Part shown: piece after piece, positions 1 through 6,072 of the stretch | Layout: the number at the start of each line of letters is the position of its first letter | Numbering within the stretch: position 1 is the first letter of the stretch | From: an uncultured Lachnospiraceae bacterium | GTDB taxonomy: Bacteria > Bacillota > Clostridia > Lachnospirales > Lachnospiraceae | Reading direction: 5' to 3' | DNA length: 6,927 bases | NCBI GenBank assembly: GCA_905236275.1 | Contig: CAJOPI010000364.1 | Coordinates: 1-6,927, forward strand | Notes under the pieces: generated by a model | The model's database searches: none | What the model was told of the DNA's origin: nothing | The model's input: only the letters and a program-made list of their open reading frames with translations | Made by a program: the position numbers and the translations under genes

Positions 1-118
1 TAGCGGGCTACGCTGACTGACGACAACGAAGCGATGGCGGAAAAGGCGGGTGCAGGACCTACACGAATTTACGAAAGGCAGTACTAGGTACCATTTCAAA
101 AAAAGAGGAGAAAAAATT
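1..118 (+). other. Lead-in upstream of argB, with possible 3' remnant of an unidentified gene
   Basis: No complete gene is visible here. Reading codons from position 4 to the TAG at 85-87 gives a protein-like stretch containing [13 protein letters not shown] and ending TRIYERQY. It loosely resembles the C-terminal end of GNAT-type acetyltransferase-like proteins (N..M...EK.G...RIYE). However, a TAG at 1-3 closes this frame upstream, and the only ATG in it (34) would give 17 residues, so it is not an intact gene as given. The other two forward frames close at 14-16 and 18-20, and either could be the tail of an upstream gene. An argJ or argC neighbour is expected from usual arg operon order but cannot be shown from these few codons. 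Confidence 0.2.
104..110 (+). promoter_or_regulatory. Shine-Dalgarno of argB that decides the start
   Basis: AGAGGAG lies 8 bases before the ATG at 119. It supports that ATG over the in-frame GTG at 50, which would add 23 residues unlike anything in N-acetylglutamate kinases. Confidence 0.75.
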
Positions 119-1015
119 ATGGAAGGACAGGCATTAGCGGAAGACAAGATGAAGGAAGTGCAGGAAAAAGCAAGCGTACTTATAGAGGCACTCCCCTATA
201 TACAAAAATTCAACAGAAAAATAATCGTCGTAAAATACGGCGGTTCAGCCATGACCTCGGAAAACCTAAGAGAAAACGTCATAAAAGACGTGACACTCTT
301 AAAGCTGGTCGGTTTCAAGCCCGTAATCGTTCATGGCGGCGGAAAAGAAATAAGCCGCTGGGTAGGAAAAGTCGGTATGGAGCCGAATTTCGTAAATGGT
401 CTCAGGGTGACGGACGAAGAAACCATGGAAGTTGCGGAAATGGTGCTGAATAAGGTAAATAAAGGACTTGTGCAGCTGGTACAGAGCCTCGGGGTAAATG
501 CGGTGGGAGTGTCCGGAAAAGACGGAGGACTCCTGAAGGTTAAGAAAAAATATTCCGACGGGAAAGATATCGGCTACGTCGGTGAAGTAGTGAGCGTGGA
601 CCCGACACTTATAGAGGACCTGCTCGAAAAAGATTTCCTGCCGGTGGTCTGCCCTGTGGGAATGGATGACAATTTTGATACCTATAATGTAAATGCCGAT
701 GATGCTGCCTGCGCGGTGGCAAAGGCATTAAAGGCGGAAAAACTTGCATTCCTTACGGATATAAAAGGAATCTATAAAGACATAAACGACGAAAACAGCT
801 TCATATCAAGGCTCAGCGGAAAAGAGGCTGAAGAGCTTTTAAACAGCGGCTTCATCGGCGGAGGAATGATACCGAAGCTTGGCAACTGTATAGATGCCGT
901 AAATGGCGGAGTAAACAGTGTTATCATACTCGATGGAAGAATCCTCCACTGTCTCCTCTTGGAAATTTTTACTGAAAAAGGTATCGGAACGGCAATAGTG
1001 AAAGAGGAGGCATAA
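119..1015 (+). CDS. argB: Acetylglutamate kinase (N-acetyl-L-glutamate 5-phosphotransferase)
   Basis: This cytoplasmic enzyme phosphorylates N-acetylglutamate with ATP, the second step of arginine (ornithine) synthesis. The 298-residue product has the usual length and the amino acid kinase fold. KYGGSAM (39-45) and HGGGKEI (72-78) form the glycine-rich nucleotide/phosphate-binding loops, and NGLRVTD (93-99) binds substrate. Further signatures follow: NVNADDAA in the middle, GGGMIPKL, and the C-terminal [16 protein letters not shown]. Residues 18-31 ([14 protein letters not shown]) match the N-terminal helix found in hexameric, arginine-inhibited kinases such as that of Thermotoga. Feedback inhibition by arginine is therefore likely; this is inferred from the family. 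The start at 119 is chosen for its strong Shine-Dalgarno. The gene is followed after 4 bases by argD, whose ribosome site lies within the argB 3' end, so the two are almost certainly co-transcribed. Confidence 0.97.
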   Translation: MEGQALAEDKMKEVQEKASVLIEALPYIQKFNRKIIVVKYGGSAMTSENLRENVIKDVTLLKLVGFKPVIVHGGGKEISRWVGKVGMEPNFVNGLRVTDEETMEVAEMVLNKVNKGLVQLVQSLGVNAVGVSGKDGGLLKVKKKYSDGKDIGYVGEVVSVDPTLIEDLLEKDFLPVVCPVGMDDNFDTYNVNADDAACAVAKALKAEKLAFLTDIKGIYKDINDENSFISRLSGKEAEELLNSGFIGGGMIPKLGNCIDAVNGGVNSVIILDGRILHCLLLEIFTEKGIGTAIVKEEA

Positions 1016-1019
1016 AAGG

Positions 1020-2207
1020 ATGACTAAGACGGCGGAATACATTAAGACGGCAGATGCAAATCTGCTGCATACCTACAACCGTTATCCCATCGTATTGGAA
1101 AAAGGAGACGGGGTATATCTCTATGACAGCGATGGAAGGAAATACCTTGATGCTGCGGCAGGAATTGCGGTTTTTGCATTGGGCTATAACAATAAAGAAT
1201 ATAATGAGGCTCTGAAAAGGCAGATAGACAGTCTTATCCATACCTCAAACCTCTATTACAATATTCCCGTTGCCGAGGCTTCCGAAAAACTCAATAAAAT
1301 AAGCGGGATGGACAGGGTATTCTTCACAAACAGCGGAACAGAGGCGATAGAGGGCGCGATAAAGTCCGCACTTAAATATGCCTATACAAAGGAAGCGGCA
1401 GATGACTATGAGATAATCGCGATGGAGCATTCCTTTCATGGACGCTCGATGGGAGCACTCTCCGTTACCGGAAATGCTCATTACCGCGAGGCCTTCGGCA
1501 GTGGTATCGGCCATATAAAATTCGCCCGGTTTAATGACTTAGAAAGCGTTAAAAAACTTGTAAATAAAAAGACCTGTGCCATAATCTTCGAAACGATACA
1601 GGGTGAGGGCGGCATCTATCCGGCTACGGAAGAATTTGTAAAGGGCGTGCGGGCTCTCTGTGATGAAAACGATATCCTTATGATAATCGATGAAATCCAA
1701 TGCGGACTTGGCAGAAGCGGAGCCATGTTTGCCTTTGAAAAATACGGCGTGAAGCCCGATATACTCACTCTTGCCAAGGCTCTCGGCTGCGGTGTTCCCG
1801 TAGGGGCTTTTCTCATGACGGAAAGGGTTGCCGAAAAATCCCTCGTACCCGGAGACCATGGTTCAACCTACGGCGGAAATCCCCTGTCTTGTGCGGCAGT
1901 CGTCGAGGTACTGAGACAGTTTGAGGAAAAAGATATAGCAGGGCATGTAAAAGAGCTTTCGCCTTATCTGACTGAAAAGCTTGAAGAGCTCAAGGCTCGG
2001 AAGAACCATGTGAAGAGCATTCGCGGTGAAGGCTTTATGCGTGGAATCGAGCTCGATATTCCGGCAAACGATATCGTAAAGGCAGCACAGAAAGAGGGAC
2101 TTCTGCTGATTACAGCCGGGACAAATATCCTGAGGCTCGTACCGCCTCTTATCTTTGAAAAAGAGCATATAGACGAAATGTTCGCAGTTTTAGAAAAAGT
2201 ATTATAA
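1020..2207 (+). CDS. argD: Acetylornithine aminotransferase (class III, PLP-dependent)
   Basis: It interconverts N-acetylglutamate semialdehyde plus glutamate and N-acetylornithine plus 2-oxoglutarate, the fourth step of ornithine synthesis, in the cytoplasm. The 395-residue length is standard for ArgD. Visible class III aminotransferase motifs are NSGTEA (104-109, cofactor phosphate binding), SFHGRSMGALS (138-148), ETIQGEGG (191-198), IDEIQCGLGR (223-232, with Asp224 contacting the pyridine ring), the Schiff-base Lys253 in TLAKALGCG, and HGSTYGGNPL (280-289). The C-terminal LRLVPPLIF is also typical. The Shine-Dalgarno GAGGAGG (1004-1010) lies in the last codons of argB, 9 bases before the ATG. 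Some ArgD proteins also act as succinyldiaminopimelate aminotransferase, and this cannot be decided from sequence. No obvious hairpin-plus-T-run terminator follows. The usual downstream partner argF is not the next gene. Confidence 0.96.
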   Translation: MTKTAEYIKTADANLLHTYNRYPIVLEKGDGVYLYDSDGRKYLDAAAGIAVFALGYNNKEYNEALKRQIDSLIHTSNLYYNIPVAEASEKLNKISGMDRVFFTNSGTEAIEGAIKSALKYAYTKEAADDYEIIAMEHSFHGRSMGALSVTGNAHYREAFGSGIGHIKFARFNDLESVKKLVNKKTCAIIFETIQGEGGIYPATEEFVKGVRALCDENDILMIIDEIQCGLGRSGAMFAFEKYGVKPDILTLAKALGCGVPVGAFLMTERVAEKSLVPGDHGSTYGGNPLSCAAVVEVLRQFEEKDIAGHVKELSPYLTEKLEELKARKNHVKSIRGEGFMRGIELDIPANDIVKAAQKEGLLLITAGTNILRLVPPLIFEKEHIDEMFAVLEKVL

Positions 2208-2223
2208 AAATGTTAAAAAAATA

Positions 2224-2252
2224 TTGCATAATTCAAATACAAAGAGTAGAAT
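2224..2252 (+). promoter_or_regulatory. Candidate sigma-A promoter for the comEA-comEC block
   Basis: TTGCAT (2224-2229) and TAGAAT (2247-2252) are separated by exactly 17 bases in the AT-rich gap after argD. The -10 box differs from consensus at one position and the -35 box is weaker. Transcription would begin near 2259, leaving a leader of about 50 bases before the ATG at 2309. No other promoter-sized gap exists between here and the end of the window, so this would serve the whole downstream block. Prediction is by eye only. Confidence 0.5.
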
Positions 2253-2277
2253 GAAAATGCAATTGGGTTTAGATGCG

Positions 2278-2299
2278 CCTGACAGAGATGTGAGTCAGG
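2278..2299 (+). promoter_or_regulatory. Leader hairpin overlapping the comEA ribosome site
   Basis: CCTGAC (2278-2283) and GTCAGG (2294-2299) are perfect inverted copies around a 10-base loop. The right arm runs into the Shine-Dalgarno AGGAG (2297-2301), which is 7 bases before the ATG at 2309. If formed in RNA, the stem would partly hide the ribosome site. The stem is only 6 base pairs, so regulation is speculative. Confidence 0.3.
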
Positions 2300-2308
2300 A
2301 GTGTTGAA

Positions 2309-2971
2309 ATGTTAGGAAAGTCGATAAGGCACCGTAACATCTGTAAAAGAGAACTTGTTGCGGTGCTTTTTGCTTTGTTTTCCAGCCTTTTTCTTGGCGG
2401 ATGCGGAGCGGTAAATACTGTGGAGGCGGAGCTTTCAAGCCTTGAAAGCTCTGAGACGGCAGAGGAGATGACAGAGCCGTCAGAGGAAAGGGCAGAGACG
2501 GAGTTTCCTTCCGAGATATATGTATATGTCTGCGGGGCTGTTGAGAATGCCGGTGTTTATAAGCTTCCTCAGGGGAGCCGCGTTTTTGAGGCAGTGGAAA
2601 AGGCCGGAGGACTTGGAAAAGAGGCGGCAGAGGATGCACTGAATCAGGCATCGCTTCTCTCAGACGGTGATGAGATAAGGATACCGACGAAAAAAGAAGC
2701 CGAAGAAGCCAAAAAAGTCCTTAATGCCGGGGAAAACGGAGGACAGAGAGCTGCCGGAGGCTTGGCAGAAGCCGAGGATGGAAGGGTAAATATAAATACG
2801 GCATCAGCGTCGGAGCTTACGGAAATCAGCGGTATAGGAAAGACAAGGGCTGAGGCGATAGTTTCCTACAGGGAAAGCGAAGGAGCCTTTGCAGCTATAG
2901 AGGATATTAAAAAAGTGCCGGGTATCAAGGACGGACTTTTTTCAAAAATAAAAGATAAGATAAGGACGTAG
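2309..2971 (+). CDS. comEA: ComEA-like competence protein: SLBB plus helix-hairpin-helix lipoprotein
   Basis: ComEA proteins are surface receptors that bind double-stranded DNA and pass it to the ComEC channel. The 220-residue product begins with a basic n-region and a hydrophobic stretch (16-31) ending in the lipobox LGGC, with Cys32 the likely lipidated residue. A Ser/Glu-rich linker (about 40-66) follows. The SLBB domain (about 69-127, containing YVYVCGAV and GDEIRIP) is next, then an Ala/Glu/Lys linker. The ComEA-type double helix-hairpin-helix domain is at about 159-218 (VNINTASASEL, ISGIGKTRAEAIVSYRE, VPGIKDG). ComEA of Bacillus subtilis is held by a transmembrane helix, so the lipoprotein form is a variation. 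The ATG at 2309 has a good Shine-Dalgarno (AGGAG, 2297-2301). The next gene begins 7 bases after the stop. A role in DNA uptake is family knowledge; natural competence of this organism is not shown. Confidence 0.9.
   Translation: MLGKSIRHRNICKRELVAVLFALFSSLFLGGCGAVNTVEAELSSLESSETAEEMTEPSEERAETEFPSEIYVYVCGAVENAGVYKLPQGSRVFEAVEKAGGLGKEAAEDALNQASLLSDGDEIRIPTKKEAEEAKKVLNAGENGGQRAAGGLAEAEDGRVNINTASASELTEISGIGKTRAEAIVSYRESEGAFAAIEDIKKVPGIKDGLFSKIKDKIRT
2427..2453 (+). repeat. Strong inverted repeat inside comEA
   Basis: GAGCTTTCAA (2429-2438) and TTGAAAGCTC (2442-2451) are perfect inverted copies with a 3-base GCC loop. A G-U and a C-G pair at the base extend it to 12 pairs. It lies in codons 40-49, in the Ser/Glu-rich linker (ELSSLESSE). 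No T-run follows, so it is not a terminator. It may be an RNA structure or only a by-product of repetitive Glu/Leu/Ser codons. Confidence 0.6.
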
Positions 2972-2978
2972 GATTTTA

Positions 2979-3668
2979 ATGAGCAGAAGAATACTCTTGG
3001 TTGATGATGAAAAGAATATCGTAAAAGGTCTTGCATTTGCACTGAAGCAGGATGACATGGAAGTGGAGACTGCTTATAACGGTGAGGATGCACTTGAAAT
3101 GGTGAGAAAGGACAATTATTCACTTGTTTTGCTTGATGTCATGCTGCCCAAGCTCAGCGGCTTCGAGGTCTGCCAGCAGATAAGAGAATTTTCGGATGTC
3201 CCGATAATCATGCTGACTGCCAAGGGTGATGACATGGACAAGATACTTGGTCTCGAATACGGTGCAGATGACTATATCACAAAGCCCTTTAATATTCTTG
3301 AGGTCAAGGCAAGGATCAAGGCACTTATCAGACGCTCGGAAAAATCAACACAGAAGGAAGAAGCTGTTACCATTATAGAAAAGGGCAGCCTGAAGCTTGA
3401 CCTTGACGGAAGACGCACCTTCGTAAAGGATAAAGAGGTCAACCTTACCGCAAAGGAGTTCGACCTGCTGGAATTTCTGGCTAAAAATCCCAACAAGGTC
3501 TATTCAAGGGTAGCACTGCTGAATACGATCTGGGGAAAGGATTATCCCGGAGACGAGCGTACCGTTGATGTACATGTAAGGCGGCTTCGCGAAAAAATAG
3601 AAGAGTCTCCGAGCAACCCACGTTACGTTCATACAAAATGGGGCGTTGGATATTATTTTCAGTCGTGA
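2979..3668 (+). CDS. OmpR/PhoB-family response regulator
   Basis: This cytoplasmic transcription factor is presumably phosphorylated by the kinase encoded next to it. The 229-residue length is typical. The receiver domain (about 3-117) has the acidic pocket Asp9/Asp10, the phospho-acceptor Asp53 in LLDVMLPKLSG, Thr80, and Lys102 in TKPF, so all the catalytic residues are present. A short linker leads to a winged-helix DNA-binding domain (about 135-228) with LTAKEFDLLEFLAKNP, recognition helix residues RTVDVHVRRLREKIE (194-208), and a C-terminal wing ending TKWGVGYYF. It resembles the WalR/PhoP/MtrA branch, but the exact orthologue cannot be named from sequence alone. A short AGGA (2970-2973), overlapping the comEA stop, serves as ribosome site. 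The kinase gene begins 7 bases downstream. The target genes are unknown. Confidence 0.95.
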   Translation: MSRRILLVDDEKNIVKGLAFALKQDDMEVETAYNGEDALEMVRKDNYSLVLLDVMLPKLSGFEVCQQIREFSDVPIIMLTAKGDDMDKILGLEYGADDYITKPFNILEVKARIKALIRRSEKSTQKEEAVTIIEKGSLKLDLDGRRTFVKDKEVNLTAKEFDLLEFLAKNPNKVYSRVALLNTIWGKDYPGDERTVDVHVRRLREKIEESPSNPRYVHTKWGVGYYFQS

Positions 3669-3675
3669 GTGATAT

Positions 3676-5127
3676 ATGTTAAAGACCATCATTTCTTTTA
3701 TCATTCAGAAATCAAAGCTCTTAAAAAGCTTAAAATTCAGAATACTTGTGATCGTACTGCTCGTCGGGGCAGTGTCGATCGCAGTCATGAGGGCAGGCAT
3801 CTTAAATGACTATCTGAGCCGCGCCGTCTCTAACCAGACAAATACTGCGGTAACGCAGTTCAGGATACTGTCAAATCACCTGTCTAAGGTTAAATTCCTG
3901 GAAAATAAAGAGGATTATGATACAGATGAGGAATTAAGCCTTTTTTCAAGCTTCTTCAACGGGCGTATTCTCATTATAGACAGCAATTTCAGGGTTGTTG
4001 CCGACAGCTATGATATGTCGGTGGGAAAGACCATGGTTGCGAAAGAGATAATAAACTGCGCGGGGACGGGAAGCGTCATTCAGAATTATGATGACGTGAA
4101 CGCCTATATAGAGCTTGCAGTCCCTATATTTGCCCCCGATAATAAGAGCGTTCAGGGCGTTATATTCGCCAGCTCGTCAACGAGCACGATAGCTGACAAT
4201 CTCGATGTTCTCAGTCGGAAAAATGACATTCTCGTGGTAACGCTTATTTCGCTAATATTCGTTTTTGCGCTTATAGCGTCGTCTATACTTGTAAATCCTT
4301 TTAATAAGATCACGAAGGTTATTGATTCCGTTGACGAGGGCTTCGGGGTAACGGGTGTGAAAATCCCCGACTATACCGAGACTGAGGCAATAATGGAGGC
4401 TTTTGACAAGCTGCTGAGCCGTATGAAGATACTCGATGATTCCAGACAGGAATTCGTGTCGAATGTCTCCCATGAACTGAAAACGCCGCTGGCATCAATG
4501 AAGGTGCTCGCAGACTCCATCAGAATGGGGGATGACGTACCGGTTGAGACCTATAAGGAATTCATGGATGATATTGCTGACGAGGTAGACAGGGAGAATA
4601 AGATAATCAATGACTTGTTGTCGTTGGTAAAGATGGACAGGAAGGCGGGAAAACCCAATATCAGCATGGTTGATGTGAATCTTATGATCTCACAGATGAT
4701 GAAGATGCTACTTCCGATAGCGGAAAAAAGCAATATCGAGCTGATTTTTGAGGATAAGGGAAAACAGATAGCGGCAGAGATTGATGAGACGAAGATGACC
4801 CTTGCGCTTATGAATCTTGTGGAAAACGCCATCAAGTACAATAAGCCGGGCGGCTGGGTGCGTGTGGATACGGATGCGGATTACCAGTTTTTTACCGTCA
4901 AGGTTTCCGACAATGGAATAGGAATCCCCGAAGACTCGATAGAGCATATTTTTGAGAGATTTTACCGGGTGGATAAATCCCATTCGAGGGAAATCGGCGG
5001 TACGGGTCTGGGACTTGCGATAACAAGGAATGTAATATTGCTTCACAGAGGTGCCGTCAAGGCGACAAGTGTTGAGGGAGAAGGGACGACCTTTATAGTG
5101 AGAATCCCTGTAAAATACGTGGAATGA
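3676..5127 (+). CDS. Transmembrane sensor histidine kinase with HAMP domain
   Basis: This inner-membrane kinase is the likely partner of the regulator just upstream. Its 483 residues are laid out as TM1 (about 21-39), an extracytoplasmic sensor of roughly 145 residues with PAS/Cache-like features (GRILIIDSNFRVVADS, then AVPIF and GVIFA), TM2 (about 184-206), and HAMP (about 205-258). The HisKA dimerisation helix follows, with the H-box FVSNVSHELKTPL and phospho-acceptor His266. The ATP-binding domain has the N-box NLVENAIKYN (380-389), the G1 box DNGIGIP (412-418), an F-box ERFYRVD, and GGTGLGLAI (441-449). All the motifs needed for autophosphorylation are intact. There is no cytoplasmic PAS domain, unlike WalK. 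The Shine-Dalgarno is poor (GTGAG, 3665-3669), so translation may depend on coupling to the regulator gene. The stop overlaps the next gene as ATGA. The signal sensed is unknown. Confidence 0.95.
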   Translation: MLKTIISFIIQKSKLLKSLKFRILVIVLLVGAVSIAVMRAGILNDYLSRAVSNQTNTAVTQFRILSNHLSKVKFLENKEDYDTDEELSLFSSFFNGRILIIDSNFRVVADSYDMSVGKTMVAKEIINCAGTGSVIQNYDDVNAYIELAVPIFAPDNKSVQGVIFASSSTSTIADNLDVLSRKNDILVVTLISLIFVFALIASSILVNPFNKITKVIDSVDEGFGVTGVKIPDYTETEAIMEAFDKLLSRMKILDDSRQEFVSNVSHELKTPLASMKVLADSIRMGDDVPVETYKEFMDDIADEVDRENKIINDLLSLVKMDRKAGKPNISMVDVNLMISQMMKMLLPIAEKSNIELIFEDKGKQIAAEIDETKMTLALMNLVENAIKYNKPGGWVRVDTDADYQFFTVKVSDNGIGIPEDSIEHIFERFYRVDKSHSREIGGTGLGLAITRNVILLHRGAVKATSVEGEGTTFIVRIPVKYVE

Positions 5128-6062
5128 AGAAATTATTGAAAAAATTAAATTTAATAATCCTGTCGCTGGCTCTTTCGTCAGTCCTCACAGCCTGCGGAAA
5201 GGCTGATATCCCACTGACGGCAGACGACGGCTCCTTGAGCGTGTTTTTCGTGAATGAGGATAATGACCGGGTCTTTTCGGAGACGACGGGGATAAAAAAA
5301 GAGGAAGCCGACATTGAAAAGCTTTTGTCGAAGTTGGAAGAGGGACCGAAGGATGAGCGGCTTAAGAAAATTTTAAATAAAGAGACCGGTTTGGAGAGCT
5401 ATTCCGTAGACGGGTCAAATACGATAAATCTGAATTTCGATGAGAATTACAAAAATCTTGGAAAGGCGGAAGAGGTTCTTTTCAGGATGTCACTTGTCAA
5501 TACCTTTACGCAGCTTGATGACATAAACTATATAAGCATTTCCGTTAATTCACTGCCTCTGACAGTTGATGACGGAAGTGAGGTAGGGCTTATGTCCGAA
5601 CACTCCTTTATAGAAAATGCGGGTAAGGAGATAAGTGCCTATTCAAAGACGACCCTTCACCTCTATTTTGCGGACAGCAGCGGAAAGAAGCTGATAAGGA
5701 CTGATAAAACCCTTGTCTATTCGAGCAACATAGCGATGGAGAGGCTTGTGATGGACAATCTTATCGAGGGCCCGGATTCGGGCTCGCTTTTTCCGACTGT
5801 ATCACCCGATACAAAGGTTAACAGCATTGATATAAGGGACGGCATCTGCTACTGCGACCTTGATTCCGCGATAATAGACCAGGCGAGCAATGTTTCGGAA
5901 GAGGTTGTCTTTTATTCGCTTGTAAATTCTCTCTGCGAGGTCAGGGGTGTGAGTAAGGTTCAGATATCCATAGACGGCGAAACGGACAGGGTTTTCAGGG
6001 AAAATATAGAGCTTGACAGACCCTATACGCGCTCGCAGGAGCTCGTGGAAGAAAGGAAGTGA
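5124..6062 (+). CDS. Lipoprotein with two GerMN domains, probable accessory of the two-component system
   Basis: The 312-residue product has a lipoprotein signal peptide: a Lys-rich start, a hydrophobic core (about 9-23), and the lipobox LTAC with Cys24. It should be anchored on the outer face of the membrane. Two copies of a GerMN-type fold follow. The first is at about 36-150 (SVFFVNED, LLSKLEEGP, INLNFDENY, FRMSLVNTFTQL, ISISVNSLP). The second is at about 176-300 (TLHLYFADSSG, MDNLIEGP, ICYCDLDS, VVFYSLVNSL, VQISIDGE). GerMN domains occur in sporulation protein GerM and in actinobacterial LpqB, which works with the MtrAB two-component system. Here the gene overlaps the kinase stop by ATGA and lacks a strong Shine-Dalgarno, implying translational coupling. 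A role tuning the kinase is inferred from this arrangement. Cys242, Cys244 and Cys271 in the second domain are unusual for a surface protein. The stop is followed at once by comEC. Confidence 0.88.
   Translation: MKKLLKKLNLIILSLALSSVLTACGKADIPLTADDGSLSVFFVNEDNDRVFSETTGIKKEEADIEKLLSKLEEGPKDERLKKILNKETGLESYSVDGSNTINLNFDENYKNLGKAEEVLFRMSLVNTFTQLDDINYISISVNSLPLTVDDGSEVGLMSEHSFIENAGKEISAYSKTTLHLYFADSSGKKLIRTDKTLVYSSNIAMERLVMDNLIEGPDSGSLFPTVSPDTKVNSIDIRDGICYCDLDSAIIDQASNVSEEVVFYSLVNSLCEVRGVSKVQISIDGETDRVFRENIELDRPYTRSQELVEERK
5768..5792 (+). terminator. Terminator-like hairpin inside the GerMN gene
   Basis: The arms GGGCCCG (5768-5774) and CGGGCTC (5779-5785) pair over 7 positions (one G-U) around a GATT loop. 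GC and then five T residues (5788-5792) follow. This has the form of a weak intrinsic terminator but sits in mid-gene, in the codons for EGPDSGSLF, a segment that matches the recurring GerMN EGP motif. It could lessen transcription into comEC, or be accidental. Confidence 0.25.
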
Positions 6063-6072
6063 AAAAAATCTG
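6055..6072 (+). promoter_or_regulatory. Shine-Dalgarno and unusual CTG start of comEC
   Basis: GGAAG (6055-6059) lies 10 bases before CTG (6070-6072), the codon that precedes AAA AGA CCG CTT (KRPL). The open frame extends upstream only to a TAG at 6007-6009, and the sole standard start codon in between is TTG at 6013. That TTG would add 19 hydrophilic residues ahead of the membrane segment. CTG is a rare bacterial initiator; here it best fits the spacing and the family's usual N-terminus. Confidence 0.5.

Noticed and set aside
3..20. Frame ending AGYAD then TGA, considered as the tail of argJ
   Set aside because: Only five codons are visible and the codon before them cannot be Asn, so the common ArgJ ending is not met. 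Too little to call.
50..118. Upstream GTG start for argB giving 23 more residues
   Set aside because: The added residues do not look like kinase N-termini, and the ATG at 119 has a strong Shine-Dalgarno at proper distance.
839..1859. Several minus-strand open frames across argB/argD
   Set aside because: They are antisense to conserved genes, lack ribosome sites, and have no recognisable domains; the argB and argD motifs fully explain the region.
2200..2240. Intrinsic terminator after argD
   Set aside because: The stretch is A-rich without a GC-rich stem and T-run, so read-through into the comEA block cannot be excluded.
2295..2651. Minus-strand open frame of 118 codons over comEA
   Set aside because: Its Pro/Ser/Leu-rich composition is what the complement of Glu/Gly/Ala-rich codons gives; no domain or start signal was seen.
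6013..6069. TTG start for comEC
   Set aside because: It would add 19 polar and basic residues before the membrane segment, overlap the GerMN gene by 50 bases, and lacks a clear Shine-Dalgarno.
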